A stretch of DNA of 64,000 nt. Origin: Bagarius yarrelli (taxonomy: Eukaryota; Chordata; Actinopteri; Siluriformes; Sisoridae). Positions 12,265 through 26,355 of the stretch are shown piece by piece. Position 1 is the stretch's first letter; every line of letters starts with the position of its first letter. Where the stretch lies: contig VCAZ01000001.1 of NCBI GenBank assembly GCA_005784505.1, forward strand, positions 4,233,097 to 4,297,096. Reading direction: 5' to 3'. The notes beneath the pieces were generated by a model. It made no database searches. It was not told the DNA's origin and saw only the letters and a list, made by a program, of their open reading frames with translations. Position numbers and translations under genes: made by a program.

Positions 12265-15200
12265 TCTGTTCGTCCATGTTGGTCTCTACATGCAAAAGCA
12301 GTCGATCCAAATCTTCCTGCGGATGGAGAGAAAGTGTGGTGCTTCTTCCTTTCTCATATACACTTGCAAACACACAGCCATGTGTTGTCTTGTGTTGTGT
12401 TGTGTTTTGTTTAGACAGGATTAGGCTTGAGGTAACACTCAACCAAAGCCCACAGGACACAGAACAGATGACAACACGTGTCTGAGTGTTATGCTGCTGT
12501 TGGAGGGCTGGGAAAAGCATCATTTCGGCGAGATGCTCAAGAGCTGAATTTCCAGTAACTGGTCTGGTTAGAACCGGAGCGTATCTGCCAGCATCCCTAC
12601 CAAAGATTGGAAGCTGTCAAACCATCTGGACCTGAACGCCAACCTCATGCTATAGGCGAGAGAATAATTAGCTGGAATTCAGCCAACCGAGCAGCCGTCC
12701 TGGAAGAGAGCCATTAGCAGATACTTCTTAGGGTGAGCTAGAGCTCCCAACCACCCCCCCTACCACCACTCAAACCCCCATTTCCAACAATCACCATCAA
12801 ACACAGGCACATAGAGGAGAACCAGAGCAGCATTATCGCTACACAACACAATTAGCTGGAAGAGCTTAAAACACGCACACATTATTATAGATGCAGCTCT
12901 TCTATTCCACATCATCTCCGTCAAACAATAACCTGTTTATCACCACAAGAAATAAAAACCCTTTATTAAATGTTTGTTGTGCCTTTTTTTGAGTCTAGAC
13001 ACCAATTCATCCTTTTATCAATGGAAACTGGCGAGTGATCAGAATTCCAGCTTAATCCTGCTTAAACGCAAGAAGCTGGGAAAATTTTGTTCCTTGTTAA
13101 TTATCTCGTCTTTATTATTCCAGATAAAAAAAGGTTTTAAACGAGAAGCGGCGGAGGCAAATATTAAAAAAAGGACGCGTGATAAAAAGCAGGAAGCTGG
13201 AACCGCAGTTTCGGGATGCTGGTTCTGAGAGGGAGGCTGCATTTACACTGCAGGTCTTATCACCCAATTCTCATTTGGTGACTATATCTGTTTTTTTTTT
13301 TTGACCCGCTTACATCATCTTTTAAAACTGACCCGTTAACGATATCTGCATTTACACTATATACGGCACAACACCCCAATGTAGACGTACTGACCAGAAA
13401 AGGAAGTAAAAACGCCATAATCGGTAAACTCAATGGATGAAGATGATGCATAGTTTATGGTTTCAATCTCAAATCTAGGCTTATTTTTTTGACGAATGCA
13501 TCTTTACGAAATCTCATTCACAATCAGACGTGATCGCTAAACCGCTAATAAATGACTGAATAAGGAGGAACAGCTTCTCAGCGATGTAGTTTCAGATGGC
13601 TCACCTGAGCGGTCGACTTTCTCTGCCGTCATAGATGAAGAAAAAAACCTCCAGCTCTTCGCCCAGGTTCGAACTCATCAGACTCTTCATGTGCACAAAT
13701 AGATGATGTGTGCTGGCCGGGGCCGGCGTGTCCTTTTTACGGTGCCGATTTTCCATCTGTGATTGGAATGATGTGCAAAGGACACATGTCTCTAGTTAAA
13801 CAATTATTAAATGCATTACACTGTTACACATTTACATTCACAGCATTTAGCAGACGCTTTTATCCAGAGCAACTTACATTTATCTCTTTTATACAACTGA
13901 GCAACTGAAGGTTAAGGGCCTTGCTCAGGGACCCAGCAGTGGTAAATTGGTGGTGATGGGAATCAAACCCTTGATCTTCCAATTAGCAGTCTAGCACCTT
14001 AACCACTGCGCTACCACTTCCCATATTACACCATTCAATACTATTAGTTTAGAGTTTAAAAAACAAATGGTACAAAGCAGTCAACCAATCATAACCATCT
14101 GATGTCATCAGTGTGTGCCGATTAAACCCGCCCCAATCCATTTTTAAATCTTTCCCATTTTTGTCCACAAACAAGCTGTAAACTTTAACCAAGTAAATGC
14201 TGAACAATATTTTATTGGCTAAAACTGGTAATTTATTCCTTTTTAAACGATTTACCAATAATTACGATTCCTGGATTAACATCAAATCACAACATGAAAT
14301 TAGACTTAAACTCTATTAAAATAATTGATGATAGTTCAGGAACGACATTAGTGAATTTAGACTGTATCGATTCTAATAATCCAAAAATAAACAAGAAAGA
14401 ATTTAGTCAGTGAATCATAAACAATCACTAATGAACAATTGAAGGTAAAATGTTCTGAAATGGTGAACCTGTAGAACCGCAATAGAGCAACATTCTTACT
14501 ATAAAACCGGGTTTAACATTATTACATTAAATCACAACCTTTTAACATTTAACAATCACAGGGTGGATTATTATAACCATGGATTTGAAAAAAGAAAACA
14601 GTAATTTTACTTTCTATTCAGGCACACACACCTAAATACACTGTGTATTGGAAAGGGCCACACGATACGATACATCACGATACATTGCAATACTTCAATT
14701 TTTTGCCAAAGCGCAAAAAGCACAGCAAGAAGGCCCGGGTTCGATTCCCGGGCAGGGGCCTTTTTGTGTGGAGTTTGCATGTTCTCCCTTTGCATGGGTT
14801 TACTCTGGGTTCTCCGGTTTCCTCCCACAGTTAGGTTGATTTGTGATTCTAAATTGCCCATAGGAGTAAGTGCAAGTGTGTATAATGGACTGGCGACCTG
14901 TCCAGGGTGTCCCCCTTCTGCTGGGATAGACTCCAGCAGATCCCTGTTATTAAGTGGGGATAGAAGATGAATGAATGAATGAACAAAGCCAAACCCATGC
15001 TTGGTCTGAAACAACGGCTACCCACCGGGGATTTTAATCAAATATATATATATAAATTGAATATTTACTTAAACATAATGCAGTTTAAAACATTATTTAA
15101 ATACGATACTCGATAATTGACACTAGCAGCTTTACAGAAAACTGGCAGTAAAGTTGGAATTTGAGTTTAGCAAGCCTGAGGCAGCAGAAGCAAAATCTCC

Positions 15201-15481
15201 CTGAGGCAGGATGAGGGAAAAAAAAAAACAATGAAAGGAATCAGACTCATAAAAGGAAGCTTTGGACATTGGCTTTATAAATCATTACAGCAGACGGTAG
15301 TGAAGGGAAAAAAAGCAAACAGTGCAGAGTATAAACACATCCCAGCAGGACGGCACTGTGGCAGTGGAGGGCAGATTCTTTCCAAAACTAAATAACCTAA
15401 ACGCACATATCTGCTCAGTGATGCCACGAGGCTTTAGAAAAAGAGCCGTACACATGCCACAGCCACATCCTGGAGTCCAAT

Positions 15482-15516
<35 letters not shown>

Positions 15517-15724
15517 TGAAACAGTACAGACTGAGGTATTCAGCCAAGAACATAACTCCACACTATTCCAAATGGCTTAAGAGAAAGGTGCAAATAAGCA
15601 GCTCTGAATTCGTAATTTTTTTCAGATACTTTTAGAGAGAGAGAAAAAAAGAGAAAGAGAGAGGGCGAGAGAGAGAGAGAAGGTAAGTGAAAGAGTAGGC
15701 GAGAGAGCGAGAGAAAGAATAGAC

Positions 15725-15763
<39 letters not shown>

Positions 15764-15864
15764 GGAGAGAGCGAGGAAAGAAGGATAAAAGAAAAAGAGA
15801 AAGATGTAAAAGATTTTGAGGAGAGAGGCGAGAGAGGAGGAGATTGAGAGAGAGAGAGAGAGAG

Positions 15865-15896
<32 letters not shown>

Positions 15897-18800
15897 CACA
15901 AGAGAGAATAGGCGCAAGAGAGAGAGAGAGAAAGAGAGAGAATAGGCGAGAGAAAGAGCGAGAGGGACAGGAGATACGAGTGAGAGAGAGAGGGAGACGA
16001 GGCTGAGAAGATAATATTGCACCTAACTGGGTTGATATAAAAAAAAAAGAAAGAAAGAAAGAGTGAAAATGAAAAAAAGAAAGTGAAAAATAGGAGCAGT
16101 TATGCAACATCAGAAATAAACAGAATTATGTGACGAAGGGATGGAATTTCACTTCTGATTCATAGAACTGAGAACTTAAAACTCTTAAACCTGCTGTTAA
16201 TCAATGTCCAAAGAGCAGCCATGTCCTTGTCTTACTCTCCTAATCACAATAACCACCAATCAGTGATCATTCTGGAGGACAGAAGTTTTCCAATTTCAAC
16301 ACCACGTCCAAAAATAGTGCAGACGAAAGAAAAACAGGACCTAAAACCAGACTGATGTATTAAATGATTCCAAGCTTCTCGCCAACTGATTTCACATGAA
16401 AGTGTTTGACTTCATCCATCACTAGCCACCCGCATACGCACACACACACGCATACACACACAGTGATCACACAGCTAATGTGGGTGAGGTGTGAAACCTT
16501 CTTTAGACCCGTGTTATTTATCACACTGTACTGAATTTGTCTTACTGCTAATAAGTCAAACACCCCACTAGAGAACCCAAACCAACATCACATCAACAGC
16601 TGCACACACACTCACACACCCACACGCCATGCAAAAATAAAAAACTTTTTTTTTTTAAGTTGGAATATACAGGATATTAAAAAAAAAAACAACACATAAC
16701 TACACAACCATATATTAGTAATTAACACACTAACGAGCTGAAATACAAAACAATAACTATACTCAAGTAATGAACACACTGAACATACTGAAATGATAAA
16801 CAATTACCATACTCAAGTAATAAACACCCCGAACATACTGAAAATAATAAACAATAACTATACTCAAGTAATAAACACACCGAACATACTAAAATAATAA
16901 ACAATAACTAGTCAAGTAATAAACACACCGAACATACTGAAATGATAAAAATAACCATATTCAAGTAATAAACACACCAAACATACTAAAATAATAAACA
17001 ATAACTATACTCAAGTAATAAACACACCGAACATACTGAAAATAATAAACAATAACCATACTCAAGCAATAAACACACCAAACACACTGAAATAATAAAC
17101 AATAACCATACTCAAGTAATAAACACACCAAACACACTGAAATAATAAACAATAACCATACTCAAGTAATAAAACACACCCAAGAAAACATACACTGAAA
17201 TAATAAACAATAACCATACTCAAGTAATAAACACACCAAACACTGAAATAAAACTGAAATAATAAACAATAACCATACTCAAGCAATTAACACACCAAAC
17301 ACACTGAAATAATAAACAATAACCATACTTAAGTAATAAACACACCAAACACACTGAAATAATAAACAATAACTATACTCAAGTAATAAACACACCGAAC
17401 ACACTGAAATAATAAACAATAACCATACTCAAGTAATAAACACACCAAACATACTGAAATAATAAACAATAACTATACTCAAGTAATAAACACACACCAA
17501 CTGAAATACTGAACATACTGAAATAATAAACTTAAGTAAACACCATAAGAATAATAAACAATAACTATACTCAAGTAATAAACACACTGAACATACTGAA
17601 ATAATGAACAAAAACCATTAGTTTTCCACTAATACTAAGCTGGTATACCTAAATCCTGCCCAATTATACTGGAGTGCATGTTGGACGTTTCACAACGCTC
17701 CAGTGACTTCAGGGCGTGGGAATCATTTCTAACAACAATTTAGAAACTGAGCACATTTTCAACCTAACTAAAAACGTTATCGCAGCGAAGACATCGCGGC
17801 CTTATTACAGACACAATAATGAGGTTCTTATCAGCAGGATAAAATCAGACTCTGGTCAGATTTTTCTACAGAATTTAAGTGCTGTTTTATTACGGAGATA
17901 AAATAGGTGTAGGAAAACAATTAAATGCGTCTTTAAAGGGAATTATTCATAGTTCAGTACATCCGTTCTTTCCAAAGCAGTAGTACGAGTCGAGGCATCG
18001 CCTAATCACTGATCTCACAGTTATAGAAAAAAAAGTAATTACACATTATTGTTTTTCTAAAGAAAGTTTCCTCTCTCGCTGATACTGTGTTTGAATTCCC
18101 GGTAGCCTTTTAAAAATGGGTGGATGGGAAGAAATAGAAAGATCAGAAGTAGAAATGAGAGTCTGTAGGTGTTTAATGAATGTTTGGTTTTTTCTCTTTT
18201 GGATATAATTAAACTGTCCAAAAACAGATATACTCAAGCCAGGGTGTGTGTTGCATCATGCTGGGAAAAATGTGGAAACACGTAGAAACTATAAATGGTC
18301 TAGAGAATTAAACACAAACGATGACATAAAAAGGTCCTATTTTTGTTTTTTTTTTGTGACCCAAACACAACTAAAATTTACAGAGCGACTGGATAGATTT
18401 GATCACTGTTTCTTCTCTTGACAAAATATTAACACTAGCCAATCAGAAACATCTTGGAAATCAGTTATATATAGCTGACAGTAGCTAGTGCTTTAATTGA
18501 GTGTTTTATGTTGTACTTTGATGAAGCCTAATTAAACCTGAAGGAGTTTAACGTCGATACAAGAGAAGAGTATCAGTATCAGCCTGTATTATTATAGTCA
18601 AGGACTGAAAAAATATCAGCTCTTATTTCATTTTTATTAGGAAATCAATGGTATAAACGATTATTAAAAGGTTCACAGGCAATGCGGTCATAAAGGTCGC
18701 AATAACATAAGTGACAGATAGGATATAAGAGACGACAATCACAAAAATCACAGATTTTGATATTTTCAGATCGAATTCAGGCCTCATTCATATGTAGAAA

Positions 18801-19640
18801 TAAATCGGATACAAATCGTTAGCATTAGCTTGTGCATTGTAAGCAGACAGATCAGATTTTCACCTGTCAATGCGAGTCATTTAATAAGCGACGGTGGCAC
18901 ATGACGTCAACAGCGATAAATTTATATATATAACTTAGCGCAACCGTGTATTTTGTTATTTATTAATTTTGTTCACTTAAAATCTGTTTTGTCTGTAAAA
19001 ATAAAAAAAATTAAAACTATCAACAAAAAAGATAGATTGATAGATATTTATAGATATTTATAGATATTTATCAATGCTACATTCACTCAGGCTGAAACAA
19101 AGGCTCTCCTCTTTTTTTTTTTTTTTCTCTGCCTAAAGAGATCATTGTTTTGCCGACCCTTAAACATGATGCGGAATTAACACCCTTAATAATCATTCCG
19201 TCTTCATCTATTGTGTCCATAGATTATCGCACTGTTTTTACTTTCTTTTCCGGTCAGTATGTCTACACTGGGTTGTTTTGCCGTGTTTAGTGTAAATGCA
19301 GATAACGGATACGGGTCAGTTTTAAAAGATGATGTAAGCGGATCATCAAAAAAAATCGGATATAGTCACCAAATTGGAATTGGGCATCAAGATCTGCATC
19401 GTAAAGACGGCCGAACGGACATCAATTTTAGGCATGTAACAGACTACAAATTATACTAAATAATGGTTTAAAAGATTCTTTTCAACAAAAACCAGTATAT
19501 ACCATTGGCCATCATTTATTCATTCATCTTCTATACCTGTTTATTCCCCAATTCGGGGTCACAGGGATCTGCTGGAGTGTCTGAAAGGGCGAAAGGCAGG
19601 AGGGGTGCACCCTGGACAGGTCACCAGTCCATCACCAGGC

Positions 19641-19672
<32 letters not shown>

Positions 19673-22123
19673 TAGAATCACAAATCGACTTAACATAAAT
19701 GTTTTAGGACTGTGGGAGGAAACCGGAGTACCCGGATTAAACCCACGCAAGCACGGGGAGAACATGCACACAGAAAGGCCCGGCCCGTCTTGCTTTGAAG
19801 CAACAGTACTAACCACTAAGCCACCGTGCTGCCCCGTCCAGAAATCATTTTGCGTAATTTGAGGCAAAAAATGACTACAGCAAAATTTATTAGGGACATA
19901 AACATCTGCAAACTAAATTACAGTGTCATTTCTTCGTCACTGCTGATTTTGCCACATTCTTTGCCCAAAGCCATTTTATTTTGTTAATTAGGTAATTGAA
20001 ACTCCGCTGAACAGGGAATAATATTGCGTTTTCTGGACACACTCCATAAAATGTGTGCTGTCGCTAATAGCAGGCAATTCAATAAAGATGTGTCTTGTCC
20101 CTTGGGTATAAGACCACCAGATAAACTCATGCTATGGCTATCGCATTTAAGCAATAATGTCACATGTTTCATCGGAACTGTAATCATCAAGACATCATTC
20201 TCCATACAATTGAATTACATAACCCAGAAGACCTCCGGCTGTCAAGCAGCATCATATCATCTACCAGCTGCCTCCTGCCCTGCTAAATACACCAGTTTTG
20301 TGTCACCCTGCCGCTGAACTACTTCAATTATCCAGAGCTCTAATCCTCTAAATAATGTCACATTAAGCAATTTTATTTTTTTGTGTTCAGCACAAAACAA
20401 CTGATTCCAAGAACACACTCTCAAACGGCCTGCAGCACTTAGAATACAGAAATGTGATTTCCAGAAGAGGAACCTACCAGTCTGTACAGTTCAGTGACAC
20501 TTATTTCATCAGGGTCCACCATGCTGAATTCTTTCCTGGGGACCAGGTCCAGAGAGAGCTGCCTGAAAGGGCAAGTACACAAACAGCACTTTAATCTCAC
20601 CAGGAACACAAATACAAACACACAAAAATTACAACTAGAATATAGGAACAGAGTTGCCTAATAATAATAATAATAATAATAATAATTACAAAAACAGCAC
20701 TCTATGGATGCATTATATTGTAATTCACTGTACTATACTGATATCAGACTGTCTCGGAATGTCCTTGTACCGTATGTTCATCACTTTCCATATGTTTAGA
20801 ATTTACAGTACAAATGATCTTTTATTGTACTACTTTGACTGCACAAATTGTAACATGTTTTTAGCACTATAAATAAAATTGCAAGTGCTACACAAATTTT
20901 ATTGTATAATAGGGGTGTGACGAGACACTTATCTCGAGGCGAAACGAGAACGAGAAAAGATTTTTTGACTTTGAAATACAGGGAAAAATCTTTTATTCAA
21001 CTAAAAAACACAAAATGCATTTTAAAATTAACTAGTATAAAATTGAATTTCTATTTTAATGAATTATATGCGGTAATTAACAACATATAAACACTGTGCA
21101 AAATGTTTTGGCACAAACTTTTTTTTGCCCTATTCGTTATTAATTTGTGTAGCAGCAGTTGTAGCACCTTCTGCTCGGACATCAATACTGCGACAGCTGT
21201 TAAACTCCGGTGGGAAAAAAAACAGCCACCATGTCTCACCCGACTGAGCAAATGAGCGACACGCGCAACCCCAAGTCTGTGTAGCAAGGTTTAAAGTGGT
21301 GGGAAATGGTGGCTCATGGTTAATGTGTTGGCCTACCAACCCGAGGATTCCCAGCTCCACTATGCCACCACTGTTGGTCCCCTGTCCTAATTGTTTAGTT
21401 GGATAAAAGAGATAAATGTAAATTTAAGTCGCTCTGGATAAGGGCATCTGCCAAATGTTTAATGTGCGTGCAAAGCATTTGATGTGTGGCTCAAATCCTG
21501 CCTCACGCACAGCCACATCCGTATTACGCATATTGTCTGTTACAATAGTGATGCGGATGGTGTCAGCAGAGGTGTACGGTATTTATTTCTTACAATGTTT
21601 GCATATTGTTTTTGTCCTGTCTGTCATTCTTTCGCCATTTTTTTTTCCACTGGGAAACCACGTGGGGTCTCTTGGGGTATCTTCCATAGTTACATTCTCA
21701 CAAGACCGATTGGATTTCGCAAGATCTCGTGTCATTTTAATAAAGAACAAAGAATTTGGCTGTATTGTGCCCGAATTGTCATAAGCTTGATGACTTTTTC
21801 TTGTTTATAAAACAGTTTTTCAAAAGAATTCTGGTTCTGGCAGTCATTATGAATATCCGGTAATTTTCCAAAACTTTCCATGGGAACTTTAACAGGAATT
21901 TATGAAAAATTTAGAAATGTAAGGAAATCGATAAACTGTATATACAAACAAATATCAACATTTTGTTTGGTCATAAACTGACATGCAAAGGAATTAACAC
22001 ACAGTATAAAAATGACATTATCTGTGTATGTTGTGGATTAATGCACAGTGCATGTAGTTCCTCCCACAGTCCAAAAACATGTATGTTAGATTAATTGGTG
22101 ATTCTAAATTGCCCATAGGAGTG

Positions 22124-22155
<32 letters not shown>

Positions 22156-25100
22156 AGATCCTGTGATGGACTGGCGACCTGTCCAAGGTGTACCCCTTCT
22201 GCCTTTTGGCCCTTTCAGAGACGGCTGGGATAGACTCCAGCAGAACCCTGTGACCCCGAATTAGCGGGTATAGAAGATGAATGAATGAATAATTTATATA
22301 CATATTTCCTTTTATTCCCATGAAAAGTCTTGAAAATTCCCGGAATTTTAAAATCCTAACTTTTAACACTTGGGTTATTTAAAGCTGTGCTGATATTTGA
22401 TGTAACACACTTGTGCAGTACAGCTCGAGTCTGTCACTCCTGCTATTGTTGCTTTAGAATAGAGATTACTCCGAGTAAATCTCATAAGCAACGGATTTAA
22501 CATTGTACGTAAAAAGAGACAGATCAAGTGGAAAGAAAGAGAAGAATAAAGATAAAACATCCCCTTACTCATTTCCCCAATCCAGGCGTGCGGTAATGTG
22601 CTGCTTGACGTCTTTCATGCGGTCGTGGGTTAGGTGACCGACCAGAACCTGACGCCGCAGATCTAAGATCTCATTCATCACATGCCACAGCCTGTGAAAC
22701 AAATCGCCTTCATTCTTCTGTGGGACAGAAAAAAAACAGTGACATCAGTGATAAATAGAGATTTAGTCCTGATTTGTCTTATCTTTACAAACACATCCTC
22801 GCCGTCATTTCCTAGTCGTTCTAGATTGTGCTATAATGCGATTATAAATAAAAATGAAGAATGAAGACTGGTAGCAGAGAGATGTTATCTCTCCTGTGGT
22901 GTGTTAAGTCCTGAGCAGCCGATTTACCACATAAAGCTGCTTCCATATGGTGCCCCATTCCCGCAATGTGCATGTCATCTCTGTAATGACCGTGTCTTCC
23001 GTGGGCACCACCGTCTCAAACTGCCTGCAGGTTCAAATAATAACACCTTGTGTTAGACTGAGATCATTACAAAGCATCAGAGCCACTGATCTCTACAAGA
23101 TTAGGACTTGTTTAGCATAGTAAAGTTTAAGTTAGAACATTAGACGTGTTTAAGGGTGTGTTTCACACTCATGTTTGATTCGGAACAAAAACAAAAAACA
23201 AAACAGCATGTGATGTCACAAGGTGTGACGCAAATGCAATTCTAATCACGTTTCTTTGATTTCAAAACACAGAATTCCAAAATCTGGTTTGTCTCATGTT
23301 CGCCTCACCTAAAAGTTACCTTTTAATCAAAAAAAATGTCGTTTATCTGCAGCAAATCTTCGTTTCTGCATACAACGCAGAAAATTCTGGTGCTGTTTGA
23401 ACATTTCAGGAGCTCTTTGCGAGTTCTCAGCAGGTAAAAGTAAAACACTTACATTACTTTTACAGCGTTTAGCAGATGCCCTTATCCAGAGCGACTTACA
23501 TTTACCTTTTTTTTTTTTTTTTTTATACAAGTGAGCAGTTGGGGGCCTTGCTCAGGGGCCCACAGTGGTGGCTTGGTATCAAACCCTGGCCTTTCTGATA
23601 TTAGTCCAACACCTTAACCACTAAGCCACCACTTCCTCAAATAAAATCATATATACATAAAAAAAGATGAACATTTAATCTAGTACACAGTGTAGATTCG
23701 GATTTGAGGAGGTTCTGTCACAAAATCGCGTTGTGAACGTGAGTGGGAACGCTAAGCGGACCAGAACCAAATATATAGTTTTTCTTTTTTGATCCGGACC
23801 AGATAAACCAAACCAAACGAAATACAAGTGTGAACACACAGTGACGTCGAACACACACCTTTTTCTCTAATTACCAGGATTATAGAATATAGAATACAAT
23901 ATATTAGAAAACAGGAAGTTGATCTACAGAAGTGGGACACCAACTTGTAGGTTTGCCCTTTGGTACAATTTAAACTCTTTGTTTTGCATAAATTGCTGAG
24001 CTGTGGAAGTTAAATAAAAACACTTCCTCTTCGAATAGGTCGGTTTAGTTTACTCACCCCTTGTTCTTGATTTGAGCATTTTTCAAGTAAATGTAGCTGC
24101 ATGGGAAAATCCCCTGAAACAGTCAGAAGATGAGAGACATGTTGAAAAAAGCTAATAATGAGGACAGAGTACACAGTACAGATCTTCCCATCATGCGTAT
24201 TTAAGGAAAGGCTATAATCTGAAGGATTTTGACACATACAGCTACATCTTTAAATAGAATACAGACAAAGGCAGGCTGTATAAAAGTCAAGTGTCTGGAT
24301 TACCTTGGCATTTGGGTTCTTGAGCACGAAGCCTCTGTACCAGCCTACAGACAAAAAAGGCACATTTTTAGCTCAAGGGTCCGACAGGGGCGGCTTGGCA
24401 GTGTTGGGATTGCGCTTACAACATTTCTATATCATTAAAGCCAGTGCTTTTATATAAAACATCACTACAATTCACTGGGGTATTGAGAAGGGGCAGTGGC
24501 GGCTCAAATGGTTAAGCCGCTGAGTTGTTGATCTGAAGACCAGGAAGAACTGGGTTCAAGCCCCACCACTGCCAGCCTAAGAGGTTGATCTGAAGACCAA
24601 AAAGACCTGGGTTCAAGCCCCACCACTGCCAGCCAGCCACTGTTGGGTCCCTGAGCAAGACCCTTAACCCATCCTGCTCCAGGGAAGCTGCATCATAGCT
24701 GACGCTGCGCCCTGACCCCAACTTACTAAGATATGCGAAGAAACAAATTTCACTGTGCTGTAAAAAAGTATATGTGACCAAATAAAGGAATTTATATTTA
24801 TTATTATTAATAAAAAAAAAAAATAAAAAAAAAAAAACAACTGTATTATTATATAATATACATTTTAACAGCAGATCTGCCAATAGTAACGTAATAATAA
24901 GCACAAGCTTATATTATGCAAATACTTTGGAGGTTTTTTTCATAGTAAAATACACTCATACGCAGACATTGCATAATCTTTTATTTATTAATCACCTTTA
25001 ATTATTTAGCGCTTTTTAACAATAAAAACTGCATCAAAGCAGCTTTACAGAATCAAATCAAAGGAACCAAAACTCCACTGGTGACAAAATAGAGAAGTGG

Positions 25101-26312
25101 TGGCTCATGGTTAAGGTGTTGGACTACCAACCCAAAGATTGTGGGCCAGCCACCACTGCTGGGCTCCTGAGCAAGGCCCTTACCCCCTAACTGCTCAGTT
25201 GTATGAAATGAGATAAATGTAAGTCGCTCTGAATAAGGACGTCTGCCGCATGCTGTAAATATTAAAAAAAAAAAAAAACCTTGGGAGAAACCAGGTTCAG
25301 TCTGAGGGGTCAGTTCTCCTTTGACCAGACAAACCAACAGGTTATTCTAAGGAGATGTTTATGGTACCCGTACGAGTAGTTTCTGGTGTCAGCCTTTCAT
25401 AACATTCAAAAGTAATCACTGGTCCTTTAAAATGTCCGTCATGACTATAGAGACAGAGGGTTTTTGTTTTGTTGATTCTCAAGTCACCTGACAAGCTGCG
25501 ATTAAAGTCGAGAAAAAAGTAATGGAATGTCTTTATAGCTGCTCTATTGTAAAGTGACAAAAGAAATACATTTGTTTGGATAGATGTATTACAATACTGT
25601 AGCAGCAGTTTGCTATAAAAGACCTCCCTCGTCACATGCTGTCCACCATACTTATTATTCTGGACATAATACCACATCCTTCACTATTCGACTCCTTATT
25701 TATTGTCATTTTATTCTAAATAAAGGTGTACCGGTCACATACAGAATCCTACATAGTACAGCATGCGGTGAAACACTTTCTACAGCTGACCAGGCTTAAA
25801 AAGAGACATTTACAGCATTTGGCAGACGTCCTTATCCAGAGCGACTTACATTTACATAGAGCAACTGGGGGTTACGGGCCTTGTTTAGGGGCCCATCAAT
25901 GGTGGTGGCTTGGCAGTGCCGGGAATCGAACCCTGGTCTTTCTTGTATTAGGCAACACCTTAACCACTGAGCCACCACTTAACAAGAATAAAGTAAGAAA
26001 CAATAGTATTTTATTAATTAGGAAAAGAAATAAATGAGACAAAAGAGAGAACATAAAGGTGGTCCTCCACTATCAGAAATTATGCAGTCGGGATTCCTAT
26101 ATTTCGAGACTTAAACAGGGGAACAAGTGCAATAGTTAAGCCCTATTTTGCGGCAAACCACCCCCTTGATTATAATATTGCCCCTGCGAGGTAATTATTT
26201 AAGTGTAAGTGGTAAATGTTTTCCTATAGCATAAGAGTTTCCTGCTATATTACTTCTTCCAGCTTCTGCAGACTTATTACTAGGTATTATAAGTATTTGT
26301 GATTGTATGCAC

Positions 26313-26355
<43 letters not shown>

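Larger units (their letters stand above)
10941..13604 (-). other. dock4 intron 8 overview
   Basis: CA-type repeats at 11090-11845, a family D fragment at 13236-13440, and otherwise unique DNA. The stretch 11860-12225 and 12500-12960 is repeat-free and moderately GC-rich, a candidate for conserved non-coding sequence. Confidence 0.55.
13757..20477 (-). other. dock4 intron 7 overview
   Basis: Contains SINEs A and B, the GA tract, the 50-bp minisatellite and a family D copy. Nothing recognised in 14030-14640, 15000-15480, 16000-16600, 17630-18760 or 19840-20470, apart from degenerate CACGATACG repeats near 14660-14690. Confidence 0.65.

Noticed and set aside
15540..16110. 160-residue Leu/Ser-rich minus-strand frames
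   Set aside because: Translation of the GA-rich tract.
16715..17620. CRISPR-like array
   Set aside because: Units are contiguous 50-bp repeats without unique spacers, in a vertebrate intron.
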